This document shows, in pieces, positions 44,146 to 53,526 of a stretch of 64,000 nucleotides of DNA. This DNA comes from Limonium bicolor (taxonomy: Eukaryota; Streptophyta; Magnoliopsida; Caryophyllales; Plumbaginaceae): the NCBI GenBank assembly GCA_023374045.1, contig CM041782.1, positions 191,040,925 through 191,104,924 of the forward strand, written 5' to 3'. The position numbers and the translations under genes are program-made. Positions within the stretch are counted from its first letter, which is position 1. Each line of letters begins with the position of its first letter. Below the pieces are notes generated by a model. It saw only the letters and a list, made by a program, of their open reading frames with translations, did not search any database and was not told the DNA's origin.

Positions 44146-45900
44146 TGTGAGCCTCGATTTTAAACCCTATCCTATGTTGGTTAAAGCTGATTAGGATCTA
44201 ACCGGGTTTTAGGTCCACTTATAACCTAAGGTTAATAACTATGTCATATAACAATGATTATTAAAACCTAAGCTAGCTCACTCGAACCTATTATGAGTCG
44301 CCACCTAATTTTAACCTAGATCAAATTAGGAAAGGAGAGTTCGGGTTCGGGGGCTTGATATTCGACTTAATTAGGGTTCAATTACTTTCATTACCCCTAG
44401 AAGTCGTTTTTCCTCTACTTAGTTTAATTACGGCTTATTACGAGTCGTTTTAACCTAAGTGCGCGAGCTTCTGTTTTTTTTTTTAGCATTTTTTGACTGA
44501 AAATAAAAGTGAAAGTTGAAATTACCTAAACTAGGGTTTCGGAGGCAGAATTAGGTCAAATTTTGTTTCCGTCCGTAGCCACGGACCTAATGTCCGTAAC
44601 CACGGACCCTAGTTAATCTATGTGGAAATAAAAGTCGAATTAAACAGAAAACAAAAATTTGAAAAGTCCGGGGCCACGGACAGGACGTCCGTAGGCCCGG
44701 ACATAGTTTAGCAAAACCTAAATCTTTAAAATTTTAAAATCCCGCCGCCGTCCGTGGGTGTCCGTGGCCACGGACAACCCGTCCGTGGTCCCGGACCATA
44801 GGTCCGAGATCCCGGACCTCCCACGGACAGGGGTTTTATGGTGGTTCCCGAAGGTGTTTTCGGCTCAAAATTTATGCACGTGTAGCCTGAAAGGTATACA
44901 ATTCGTTAGTAATTGAAAGATTGCAGTTTGAAGTCGAATTATGTACGAAACTTGACGAACAAGTAACAAGGCAGAAACAAAAGTAATTAGCAATACAGAA
45001 GCGTAAAAAGGTTAGTTTGAACCCAAAATTTGACAGAGAGTTAATAAGGTCGTGGAGAGTAAGAAAAGTAGAATTGCAACCTGTTTTACCTTCGAATTCA
45101 GGAGGATTCTTCACGTCGGGATTCTTCGGTGGCTCCGATGGTGCCGGTTCCGGATTGAGTTCGACCCGAGCTTCTGGTTGTTGATTTTTGAAGGTGTTCT
45201 TCACGTTTTGGAGGTGGTTTGGTTGATGTTTGATGATTGTTGATGTGTTGGGAGTTGAAAAATGTGTTTAGATGGTGATTTCGGGGGATTTTTGATGTGA
45301 TTTTGGTGCTTGGATGTGTAAAAACGTGAAGAGAATGAGACGGCTGCCTTCTTTGAGGGTCTAGGGTTCTTGAGGTTCTGATTTGATCATGGGATAAGGT
45401 TCCTTATATAGGCTTCCTTAAAGATAGAAAAATCCGGTAAAAACCGAGATTTACCGACGTTTTAGCTCAAGGGCTTCCAAAAGGAATTTGATTATGAAAT
45501 TTTACACATGGGTAAAGGATGATATTTCTGAATTTTCTAAAATGGAATCGAATTTTTTGGATATTGGAATATTTTAAATTCAATTTCTCGTCAGATTCAA
45601 TCAGAAATTGCTAGAAAATTATTGGAAATTCGAAAAATCAAAATTCCAACGCCATTATGCTTCAGATGTCATCCTCTATCATGGGTTAAAATTTCAAAGC
45701 ATTTGAATTGATTTGACCCTTATTTGGAGGAGAGAGAAAGCCTATATGGGGCTTAAGAGCCTTGAAAAATTACGAAAATGCCCCTGGAGATGACTAAGCT
45801 GTCCCTAGTACTCTAAAATGTGCCGATCGAACTGGGAACCCTCGCTACTAGCCTATTAGTAGAGACTCTCTTCCGGGGGGTTGAAATTTTGGGTATAACA
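44146..45900 (-). repeat. Element C 5' LTR
   Basis: 1755 bp, TGTGAGCC...GGGTATAACA. It contains the GTCCGTGG/CCACGGAC array (about 44573-44829), with about 65 bp more palindrome than the 3' LTR, and a TATA box on the minus strand, GCCTATATAAGG, at about 45402-45413. Confidence 0.93.
45402..45413 (-). promoter_or_regulatory. TATA box of element C promoter
   Basis: CTATATAAGG on the minus strand, good match to a plant TATA box, in the promoter-side LTR. Confidence 0.6.
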
Positions 45901-45909
45901 GCTATTACA

Positions 45910-46649
45910 TCAGTACTGTCTGAAAGTCAAATTTAAACGGCCAGGTCGGATGTGGGTATCATTCACTAGAGCTGGTGGGGCGGTATTGAGCTTAATGCTC
46001 TTAATACCATGGTATACAAGCCTAGCCTCTCCACCAAATACCAACACATCCCCAGACTTGAGGATGATCTTGCTTGCTAGATCCATCCTCTTATGGTCTC
46101 CATAGATGAACTCAGCATCATCGCCGATGGAGAATGACACAACCGGTACTCCTCTGGTGATGGACTCGGTCGTCTCATCACGGTCCTGGTGCATTCCAAG
46201 TTTTCCTCCTGGCTCGTAGTAGTTGATGATGCAAACGTCAGGTGTCATCTCGGGTAATGGAAAAGTCTCACAATCTTGAGCAATATCCATTGCGTTTCTC
46301 ACCAAGGTTAGGAAACTCTCAGGTATCCTAGGTATAGGTACGCCACCTACCATCCTCACCTCTCGATAAACCCTAGCTTGTGGATCCCAGTCTTTCCCTA
46401 AGCACATCATGTGCAGTTTCATTCTAGAACCACTATTAAATACAGGGGTATAAAAACCTCTTATGCCCTTACCCAAAGCCCTACACTCATTCACTATGGT
46501 GATTTGCTCATCTAGGGTTAGGAACTCTCTGAGAAGTATCATGCCCGGTCTGACTACATGACACAACTCACTAGGGTACTCCCGTCTTTCTTCCACGGGT
46601 CTAGGTGATCTCTGTCTTGTAAGTGTGGGATAGCAGATATCGAAGTCTC
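45910..46649 (-). CDS. AlkB-like 2-oxoglutarate/Fe(II) dioxygenase, terminal gag exon of element A
   Basis: The exon opens after a TTACCTCTTAG acceptor in phase 1 and is open to a TGA at 45910-45912. It encodes a short linker (DFDICYPTLTRQ...) and a complete AlkB fold. Counting from 46596, Fe ligands are His136 and Asp138 in LGMHQDRDE and His196 in LVYHGI, and the 2-oxoglutarate Arg pair is 220/226 in RLNLTFR. The N-terminal FYTPVF and MMCLGKDWDP blocks are shared with B's copy. AlkB proteins demethylate RNA or DNA; similar domains in some plant RNA viruses are thought to protect the viral genome. There is no nearby ATG in frame, so it should be made as a Gag fusion. The stop lies 4 bp from the insertion point of element C. 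Confidence 0.9.
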
Positions 46650-46779
46650 CTAAGAGGTAACAGGTTTCCTAGATAAGTCGTTTATCTAAGCGGTACTTAA
46701 AAACACGCATTCATGCTAAGGTAAAGCGTTTAACACCCAGTCATGTTCTCATACCATGGTTAAGGTTTCAATTACTAAC
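46650..46779 (-). other. Element A predicted intron 4 (zinc knuckle to AlkB)
   Basis: GAAG/GTTAGTAATTG donor and CTCTTAG/GAGAC acceptor, 130 bp, phase 1. Without splicing the gag frame stops two codons into the intron. The same donor is in phase with the protease leader acceptor at 23687. Confidence 0.62.
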
Positions 46780-47136
46780 CTTCACCACGCTGGGTACTAG
46801 TACTAGCGCCCGATGCTCCCGCTGCATTCAGCACGCGGTTGCCCGGCGGGTTCCTTTGGTTCTGGTTTTGGTGCTGCGGCTGCTGCTGCTGCTGTCCCCT
46901 CTGAGCTTGGGGCGCCGGCCCCCTCTGACCACCTCGAGCTCCACCTCCTCCAGCAGGTGCGCTCTGAGTCCCCTTCGGCGGGCGGTACGCTCGGCTCTCC
47001 GGGTTCGAGAAGCACTCGAACGACCTGTGGCCCTTCTTCCCACAATGGTGGCAGTCCACCGCTTGCCCGGTGCAATCAACACCCGGGTGATCTTTACCAC
47101 AGCGCTTGTAGTGAAAGTGACGCTGGGGTGCAGAAC
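46780..47136 (-). CDS. gag: Element A gag zinc-knuckle exon (nucleocapsid)
   Basis: GSAPQRHFHYKRCGKDHPGVDC gives a first knuckle lacking its first Cys (Tyr where B has Cys, a one-base difference). DCHHCGKKGHRSFEC is a complete CX2CX4HX4C knuckle. A Gly/Gln/Pro-rich tail follows. The knuckles bind genomic RNA during packaging. The exon is open and ends in phase 1 at 46780. Confidence 0.85.
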
Positions 47137-47221
47137 CTATTATCATAACACACTCAGATTAACACATGGATGGTAATGGATAGTATAGTACACAACACAT
47201 TCACAAGGTTAGATCGTTTAC
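47137..47221 (-). other. Element A predicted gag intron 3
   Basis: AAGG/GTAAACGATC donor and GATAATAG/GTTCTG acceptor, 85 bp. Equivalent to B intron 2; the acceptor core is conserved. Confidence 0.6.
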
Positions 47222-47362
47222 CCTTAGGGGGTACAGATCTAAGAGGCTGGGCGTCGTAGGTAGGCCCGGTCAGCATCGGGACCTTCTCTTTGCCCTTCTG
47301 ACTGGCCTGCTCCTTCTTCTTCTCCTTCCAGGAGAACTTTTTCTTCCTGTGATCGTCAAAGT
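47222..47362 (-). CDS. gag: Element A gag exon 3 (Lys-rich linker)
   Basis: Opens after CCTGAG, giving FDDHRKKKFSWKEKKKEQ and ending QPLRSVPPKG. In B the matching linker is continuous with exon 2, so the intron before this exon is specific to A. Confidence 0.6.
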
Positions 47363-47438
47363 CTCAGGAATAGCAGGTATAAAGGCAGGCAGCAAGTAAG
47401 TAATTTAAATGGATTAAATAACTTAAAGTGGATCTTAC
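47363..47438 (-). other. Element A predicted gag intron 2
   Basis: TTGGA/GTAAGATCC donor and TTCCTGAG acceptor, 76 bp, phase 1. Absent from B. The acceptor choice is set by the reading frame; a nearby CACAG is out of phase. Confidence 0.5.
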
Positions 47439-47568
47439 TCCAACTCTTGCCGCTACCACTTCCAGTCGCAACCTCCGCCTCCTTCTCTGGGGCCTTACGC
47501 TTCTGCCCCTGGCCGTCCTCCCGACTGTTCACCAACAGCTCGGTCCGGGAAGCAGCCTCGTAGCATTC
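47439..47568 (-). CDS. gag: Element A gag exon 2
   Basis: ECYEAASRTELLVNSREDGQ, then a basic/acidic mixed linker ending GKSW. The opening matches B's ECYHAASRVEITC exactly at the exon border. Confidence 0.7.
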
Positions 47569-47647
47569 CTATAATGCATCAATGAGTTCCCCAACTTGTA
47601 ATAATTCAAACTGAGTTACAAGATATAATCTGTCAACTAATTTTTAC
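47569..47647 (-). other. Element A predicted gag intron 1
   Basis: CAG/GTAAAAATTAG donor and GCATTATAG/GAATGC acceptor, 79 bp, phase 0, at the same codon boundary as B's intron 1. The unspliced frame stops within the intron. Confidence 0.72.
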
Positions 47648-48340
47648 CTGAATCGTAGGATATAAGGCAGCGCCCATGGCGGCCTTGATAGCATATCTCA
47701 ACCCGCCTCTAAACTTCTCAACTTTCACAGTATCCGAATAAACAACTCCTGGGACAAAGTCCAAGAGCCCAATAAAAGAGGAGTAGTACAGATCTACCGT
47801 CAGACTACCCTGCCTCAGGGCCTCAAACTCTTCCCTCTTTCTCTGCTTTAAATGAGCAGGATAGTATTTCTCTCTCAATAGTTCCACAAAACCTGTCCAC
47901 CCAAAACCCTCAGTAGCAAGGTAATGCGCCTTCACGGACCTCCACCAAGTGTTGGCGGCGTCCCTCAAGTGAAAGGCCGCTATGCCGACCCGGTGCTCAG
48001 CAGGCACGTGAATGGCGTCGAAGGCCTTCTCATGCTCAATGATGTATCTCTCTAGGACGGTGGGGTCAGCTACCCCGTCATACGTAGGTACACGTGTGTC
48101 AGCAACACTCTTGAGCCAGTTCGGCTCTCTAGGTGCGGGTACGGGTGGGACCACTGGTGGTGCTCCTATCTGGACACCCCCCATCAGGGCTAGCTGAGCA
48201 AAGACGGCCGCTACCGTCTCAGCAACGCCCACGGCTGGGGCCTCAGGAGGACCTCCTCCAGGCCCGCCGCCTCGTCCACCACCTCCTCTGCCTCTACCAG
48301 CTGATCGCCTTCCGAAGACATCTGAAGAATTCAGAATCAA
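47648..48340 (-). pseudogene. gag: Element A gag exon 1 (capsid domain), start frameshifted
   Basis: After a Gly/Arg-rich start and AETVAAVFAQLAL, the gag domain is clear: LERYIIEHEKAFDAI, RVGIAAFHLRDAANTWW, FVELLREKYYPAHLKQRKREEFEAL, SLTVDLYYSSFIGLLDFVPG. The expected ATG (48319-48321, directly after TTCAG as in B) is one frame off the rest, so a small indel separates it from the body. The open frame upstream to 48340 has no ATG. Everything after the first few codons is intact. Confidence 0.85.
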
Positions 48341-48468
48341 AGTCAGCTCTTGGTATAAATACTTTACTGTTTCCTACCATAACCTTACTTGAATCATTTA
48401 CAACTATCTACTTGGTACTGGTGTGTGAATAACCTAAGCTCACGGTACTTTAACTACTATCTCTTGTA

Positions 48469-48496
48469 ATCAGAGCGGTACTCCGCTCTGATACCA
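48469..48496 (-). promoter_or_regulatory. Element A primer-binding site with overlapping hairpin
   Basis: Minus-strand TGGTATCAGAGC (48485-48496), complementary to initiator tRNA-Met, four bases from the LTR. Hairpin arms ATCAGAGCGG and CCGCTCTGAT (48469-48492) with loop AGTA. Confidence 0.9.
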
Positions 48497-48500
48497 CTTT

Positions 48501-51500
48501 TGTAACACCCCTACTAATTCGGCTCCTAATAATCCTACAAATGTCGCACATAATAATTATATCGCAGCGGTAAATAACAGACTGTCGCTCCTATGGTGTC
48601 ACTGTTATCACTCGCACATACGGGTGATAACGAGTTACCTGATAATCAACATGCGAAACGTATTCCCGCAGTGACCACAAGAGATAGATAGTAGAACTTT
48701 AAACAATTTAAAACAAACCAACAGTAACCAATTATTACAGACCGTACTCGTGAGCATCTAAAACAAATCCACCTCGGTTTACATAACCCGAGTCCAAAAC
48801 GTCATCAGTATTAAACCGTACCAAGTCTTAAACAACAGAAATATTACAACCATCGCGCCTCGCGTCGACCACCAGCTACTCTCCTGAAATAAAAATGGTT
48901 TGTGGTATGGAATCAGCCCCTGCTGAGTATGTTATCACATGCCCTGTCATGCCCCCAAAGACCCTCAATTATTTGGTCAAGAGCATGAGGTTCGTTACAT
49001 GCAATACTGTTTTAATATTTAAACTGTAAATCAAATAACATTAATATCCATACAATACACAACCACAACACACAATAAAATAACCACAAGTATAACCAAT
49101 GAACATCAAAGCGAAACAACGAGAATAATAAACAAGTATTAAGTCTCGTCCATGGTATAGAAGCCAATATTGTTCGCCACTGTACAAGTCTCAATTGTTT
49201 TAATTGTTCAGTTATCCTAGTGACAATGTCTCGTTAAAACGACATGTCTCTAGTTACCCATATATTATGGCAGGTCACCCACGGCAGTAGCCACTCCAAC
49301 GGTAGAGTCTCTGACCAACGAGCCATTCTAGCTCACGGGAAATTTTCTTGATACTTACAGACCCGTACGCGGACATCCTGGTATCGTTTTTGTGATCACA
49401 GCGCGCACCAAGAGCCACATCCTCCTGGCTTTACTTCCTTTCCATTAATTAATTATACCATCGCATCGCATTACCAATTTTTCTAACACAGCAGACCAAG
49501 GTCATTAGTCCAATCCGGAGTCTGTAAACTCGGGATCCAGTGTTAGATACGAGAGCGGCGTATAGAAAGGTCAATGCTCCATATAAAAGTCTCAGATAAT
49601 ATGTATATCTTATTATCATAGTGCTACAACGTTTTTCTGACGTTCCTTATATTTCATATAAGTAGCACCATAGCCGCTAGTTCGTTTTATATATATAGGT
49701 TCATATATACGAACCAATACTGTTAACTCAACAACAGTAAATAATAAGCAGCTATAAATATACAGTTCATGCATATTAATTAACACATTCAGACAAACAA
49801 TCTTATCACAGATCACACAGAAGTCTGAACTGAGGAAGCCCTCAGAGACAATCAGAGACACATAACAACATATCGTTCACCCTGATGTATTACGATGGAG
49901 TATGAATCAGCAAGATCCTATGCTTCGTGTGTCGTCTCTAACAGTCTAGACAATACATAATGCTACTGATTAGCATACTGTATAACAACACAATCCTACG
50001 GTACCCCGTACCGTCACTACTAACTCCCGGTTAACCCCCCGTTATTAACTGTCAATGTTTGTCGGGCTTTCGGTTTAACTCGAGATTGGAAAAGTGTTAT
50101 ATTACATGCGTAGTCTTGTCTTGTATATTAATATAGTTATTGTTGAACTTGTTATCGCATGTGACTTAACATACCCTTGTATGTCGTATAGTTTGTTTCA
50201 TTATTGCATGTGTGATCCTTTGTCATGCACTATGCATCTCACCTTAGTATTTATTTTTCTAAGGTTGTCTCTCTCTTTTTTTTTAAATTTAATGTGGTAT
50301 AGTTCATACGTAAACAATACTTCCAATTACATGAATCCTTATTATCACATGTACACTCTCTTAACTTTAGAATCTCATATCCAATGTTTGTAATTCTTTT
50401 TCCTTTATCATATGTCATTTTAATTATGAAAATACATGGTCATTAAACCATGTTATATTTTCCACCATAACATATATTTACTTATAATCATGTATTATGG
50501 AACTATTTCTTATATGGTAAGTCTTATAATATATATTCATTCTTTTTAATTAATACCTCTTATATTATAAATGTTATAACTCTTATAACATAAAAAACCA
50601 TATTATAAATTCCATTTTAAAATGTCAACATCTTCGAACAGCACTTATGTTCTTAAATATTTACAAAATCACCACATAATTAATGTAATGTTACATTATA
50701 GTTATATAACATATATTATGACATTTAAGTCATTAAAACAATTATAACATATAGTTGTAAATTGTTTCAAAATACCAAATAGCCCTTATATTTTCGACTA
50801 TCAATATAAACCACTAAACTTCTATAAATCATAAATCAATCCCAACTTAAATTTCATTGTTTCATTTATAACTTATACCTTATATTATAATCCTTAAACC
50901 TTAATATAATTGTAACTTATAGTTTTTAAAAGCTATAATTTTCGAACAGCCCCTAGGACTGTTTTAATTAAATTTCCACCACCAAACTTTATATTTTACC
51001 AAATCTTCCCATTTATAATACATAGTTTTCTAATATCATCAAAACCATATATTATACATACATCTTTATAAAACCTTATATATAATTCCAAAAATCACCA
51101 AACTATACCAAAAGGTTATAAACATCATTACTAACCTTATACTTTCTCTAAATCTCGGTTTTTACCACATATGTTACCCATTTGTAACAATTTTATAAAA
51201 TATCTTATATTATACTTATATAATTCATATAAACTCCAAATTTAACCAAATCAACTTCTAAAAATTCCTAATAACCTAAGGTTTGTACTAAACTCCATTT
51301 AGTACCCCAAGTTTTCAGAAATTACTTTATAACCCCAATCTCTTATAAATCTTTTACAATTTAATACTTATCTTAATATAAGGTTGTATTTTAATTTCTA
51401 AAATTCTCCAAACTTGGTCAAAGTCTCCTATATAGTCAACTTTGACTTCTAATACCAAATTGGAACCAAATCTTTTGGTAATTACAAGACTTTACCTATA

Positions 51501-53526
51501 CTTTTCTATTTTTACAATTTTGACCCAAAACTTTATAAAATGTTATAATTTTTTTAAATTCATTTAAAAACCCTAAATTCCTCTATATTAAGCTCTCGGT
51601 CCCTAATATTTAGTTAGTAATTACCGTTTGACCTCAATTTTAATTATAAGCATAAATAAACTAAATAAGCTTATAAACTTAAATTAAAATGGCCTAATGA
51701 CATGGCCTTATTACAACCTTGAACTTGCAAAATAAATTACACAATAAATGTCTTAAAATATAATATATGCTCACGGCCTCACTTAAATTTAATTATCTTT
51801 TCCACATAATGTCATAATTTGGCCATTATGCTAATTAAATCTCTTAAATGACTAGCTTAATTTATCTTAGTCATTTTTTTCCATTTTAGGTCAATATGAC
51901 CCATATTTATAAGTTCACTCTCGGCAATAATTATATATAGGCTTAAAATTATAAAATCATAAGTTTTAAGGTGTTTATACCTTGATTTATCATTGTATGC
52001 TCTCGGCCACTTGAAGGAAAATTCACCACATCATTTAGACATGTTTAATACACCAAAACAAGATATGGTTATACTCCAAGCTTGAGCTTAACCATAAGGA
52101 ATAATTAATGTAAGATTTAAGGCAAAAATCACCTTAAAATGCAAGGAGAGTTCAAGATGGGTTCGGTCTGAATCAAACACACCACAAGGTGTTAGATCCA
52201 CCATATTGACATAGGAAATAGCTATACAACAACAAGCTGCCTTGTTATTAGGTTTTACCTTGGAAAAATGCCTTAAAAGAGGGTATTTCCTTTGGATCTC
52301 GGCCACCCTTGCTCCAAATGGCTAGCCAACTGATTGAACATGTAAATATGAAGATTATGAGTGTATAAACTCATAAAAATCAAAGGAAGAAAATCGGATG
52401 AAGAGTAGAGAAGCTTAAGGTATGTTTTTACCTTAAAATGAGATTTTGAAAACTTTGGTCTCCTAACTTGCTTCAACCAATTTGATTGATGTTTAACCTT
52501 AGAAACTGAGAATAAGCCATAGGAACTGATTAGCCACGAGATCTAAGCATAGGTGGTGAAGAGATGAAGAAAAAGCCAAACACAAGCCTTAAACATTACC
52601 TTAGAAGCTAGAAGTTGGATCTACCTTCCTAACTCAAGAGCCACGGTTGAGAGAGTTTGGAAGGTGAGTGAGCTCTGCTGGAATGAGCTAGGGTAAGAGA
52701 ATGATTGCAAATGAGACTTAATAATTCAAAAGACAAACTTTTGCTTAGTTTATTGTTTCTTAATTGGAGGTGACTCATCAAGGGGATAAGAGGGACAAGG
52801 AGTCGGCTAATGGAGGAGAAAGAGGGGCTCACACGGTTTTGGAGGCAGCTTAATCAAATAATAGAGTAAAAGTGGTGTATAAACTAATAAAAAGGCAAAA
52901 GTAACCCTTAATTTAGGGTATTATGTTGGAGTGCTGTCCATGGTGTGTACAAGTGGCGAATTGGAGCCTCCTTACCTTGTGGCTGCCGATCTCTTATGGT
53001 CCAAGGGGTCAACTTTGACCTCTTGACCAATCTTAGTCAATGTTGACTCATGTGGGCCCCCTTTTAGGGTTTTATTAATATTTTAATATTAAATTTGTAA
53101 AAATTTGTAAAATTTGGAATTAAATTCCTAATATGATATAATGTGATATAATATCATATTTAAAGGTATTTATAACCTTTAAGCTCATTAAAAACCAATT
53201 TAGAAAGCAATTTCATAAAAATGTGCTTTAAGGAGTTTTAGTGCACATTTTGTGTTGCAAGGTGTTTCTGAGCTTAGTTTTCTTTGAGAACTGTTTTTTG
53301 TGTTCCTTACTTCATTATAATACTTAGGAATACACTTTGGATCCTATCTGAGGTCATACAATCTTTATGGTGTCTTAAAGCACCTTTTTGGCTTTACCGA
53401 TCTTAAGGCATGTTTTGCCTTGTTGAGATCTTTTAGATTGTTCCCCAGTAATATTTAGATGTTTATTAACCATCTTAGATCATTAATAGATCATTTAATT
53501 ATATTTTAAAGGTTAGGGGTATTTCA
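48501..53526 (-). repeat. Element A 5' LTR
   Basis: 5026 bp, TGTAACACCCC...GGGGTATTTCA. Its right end matches the partial 3' LTR at 1-1180. About 50.1-52.0 kb is extremely AT-rich with no gene. It differs from B, D, E and G in lacking a GC-rich palindrome array. Candidate minus-strand TATA box GCCTATATATAA lies near 51930-51941. Target duplication of A cannot be checked because its left end is outside the window. Confidence 0.93.
48884..48925 (-). promoter_or_regulatory. U5 hairpin, T-tract, AG module (A 5' LTR)
   Basis: CAGC-AGGG-GCTG, then ATTTTTATTTCAG/GAGAG on the minus strand. The second C/G hairpin present in B, D, E and G is missing. Confidence 0.42.

Larger units (their letters stand above)
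23803..45900 (-). mobile_element. Element C: Tat/Ogre-like non-autonomous LTR element (interrupted by D)
   Basis: LTRs of about 1.7 kb (23803-25514 and 44146-45900). Next to the right LTR is a minus-strand PBS of a different tRNA type (TGGCGACTCTGCTGGGGA), which I associate with the Tat/Ogre lineage from memory. After removing D the internal region is about 4.7 kb and lacks any protease, RT or integrase motif. It holds one coiled-coil ORF and tandem repeats. It must rely on enzymes made elsewhere. Confidence 0.85.

Noticed and set aside
46803..47176. Several ORFs overlapping A's zinc-knuckle exon on both strands
   Set aside because: Shadows of the GC-rich Gly/Gln/Pro-rich tail of gag.
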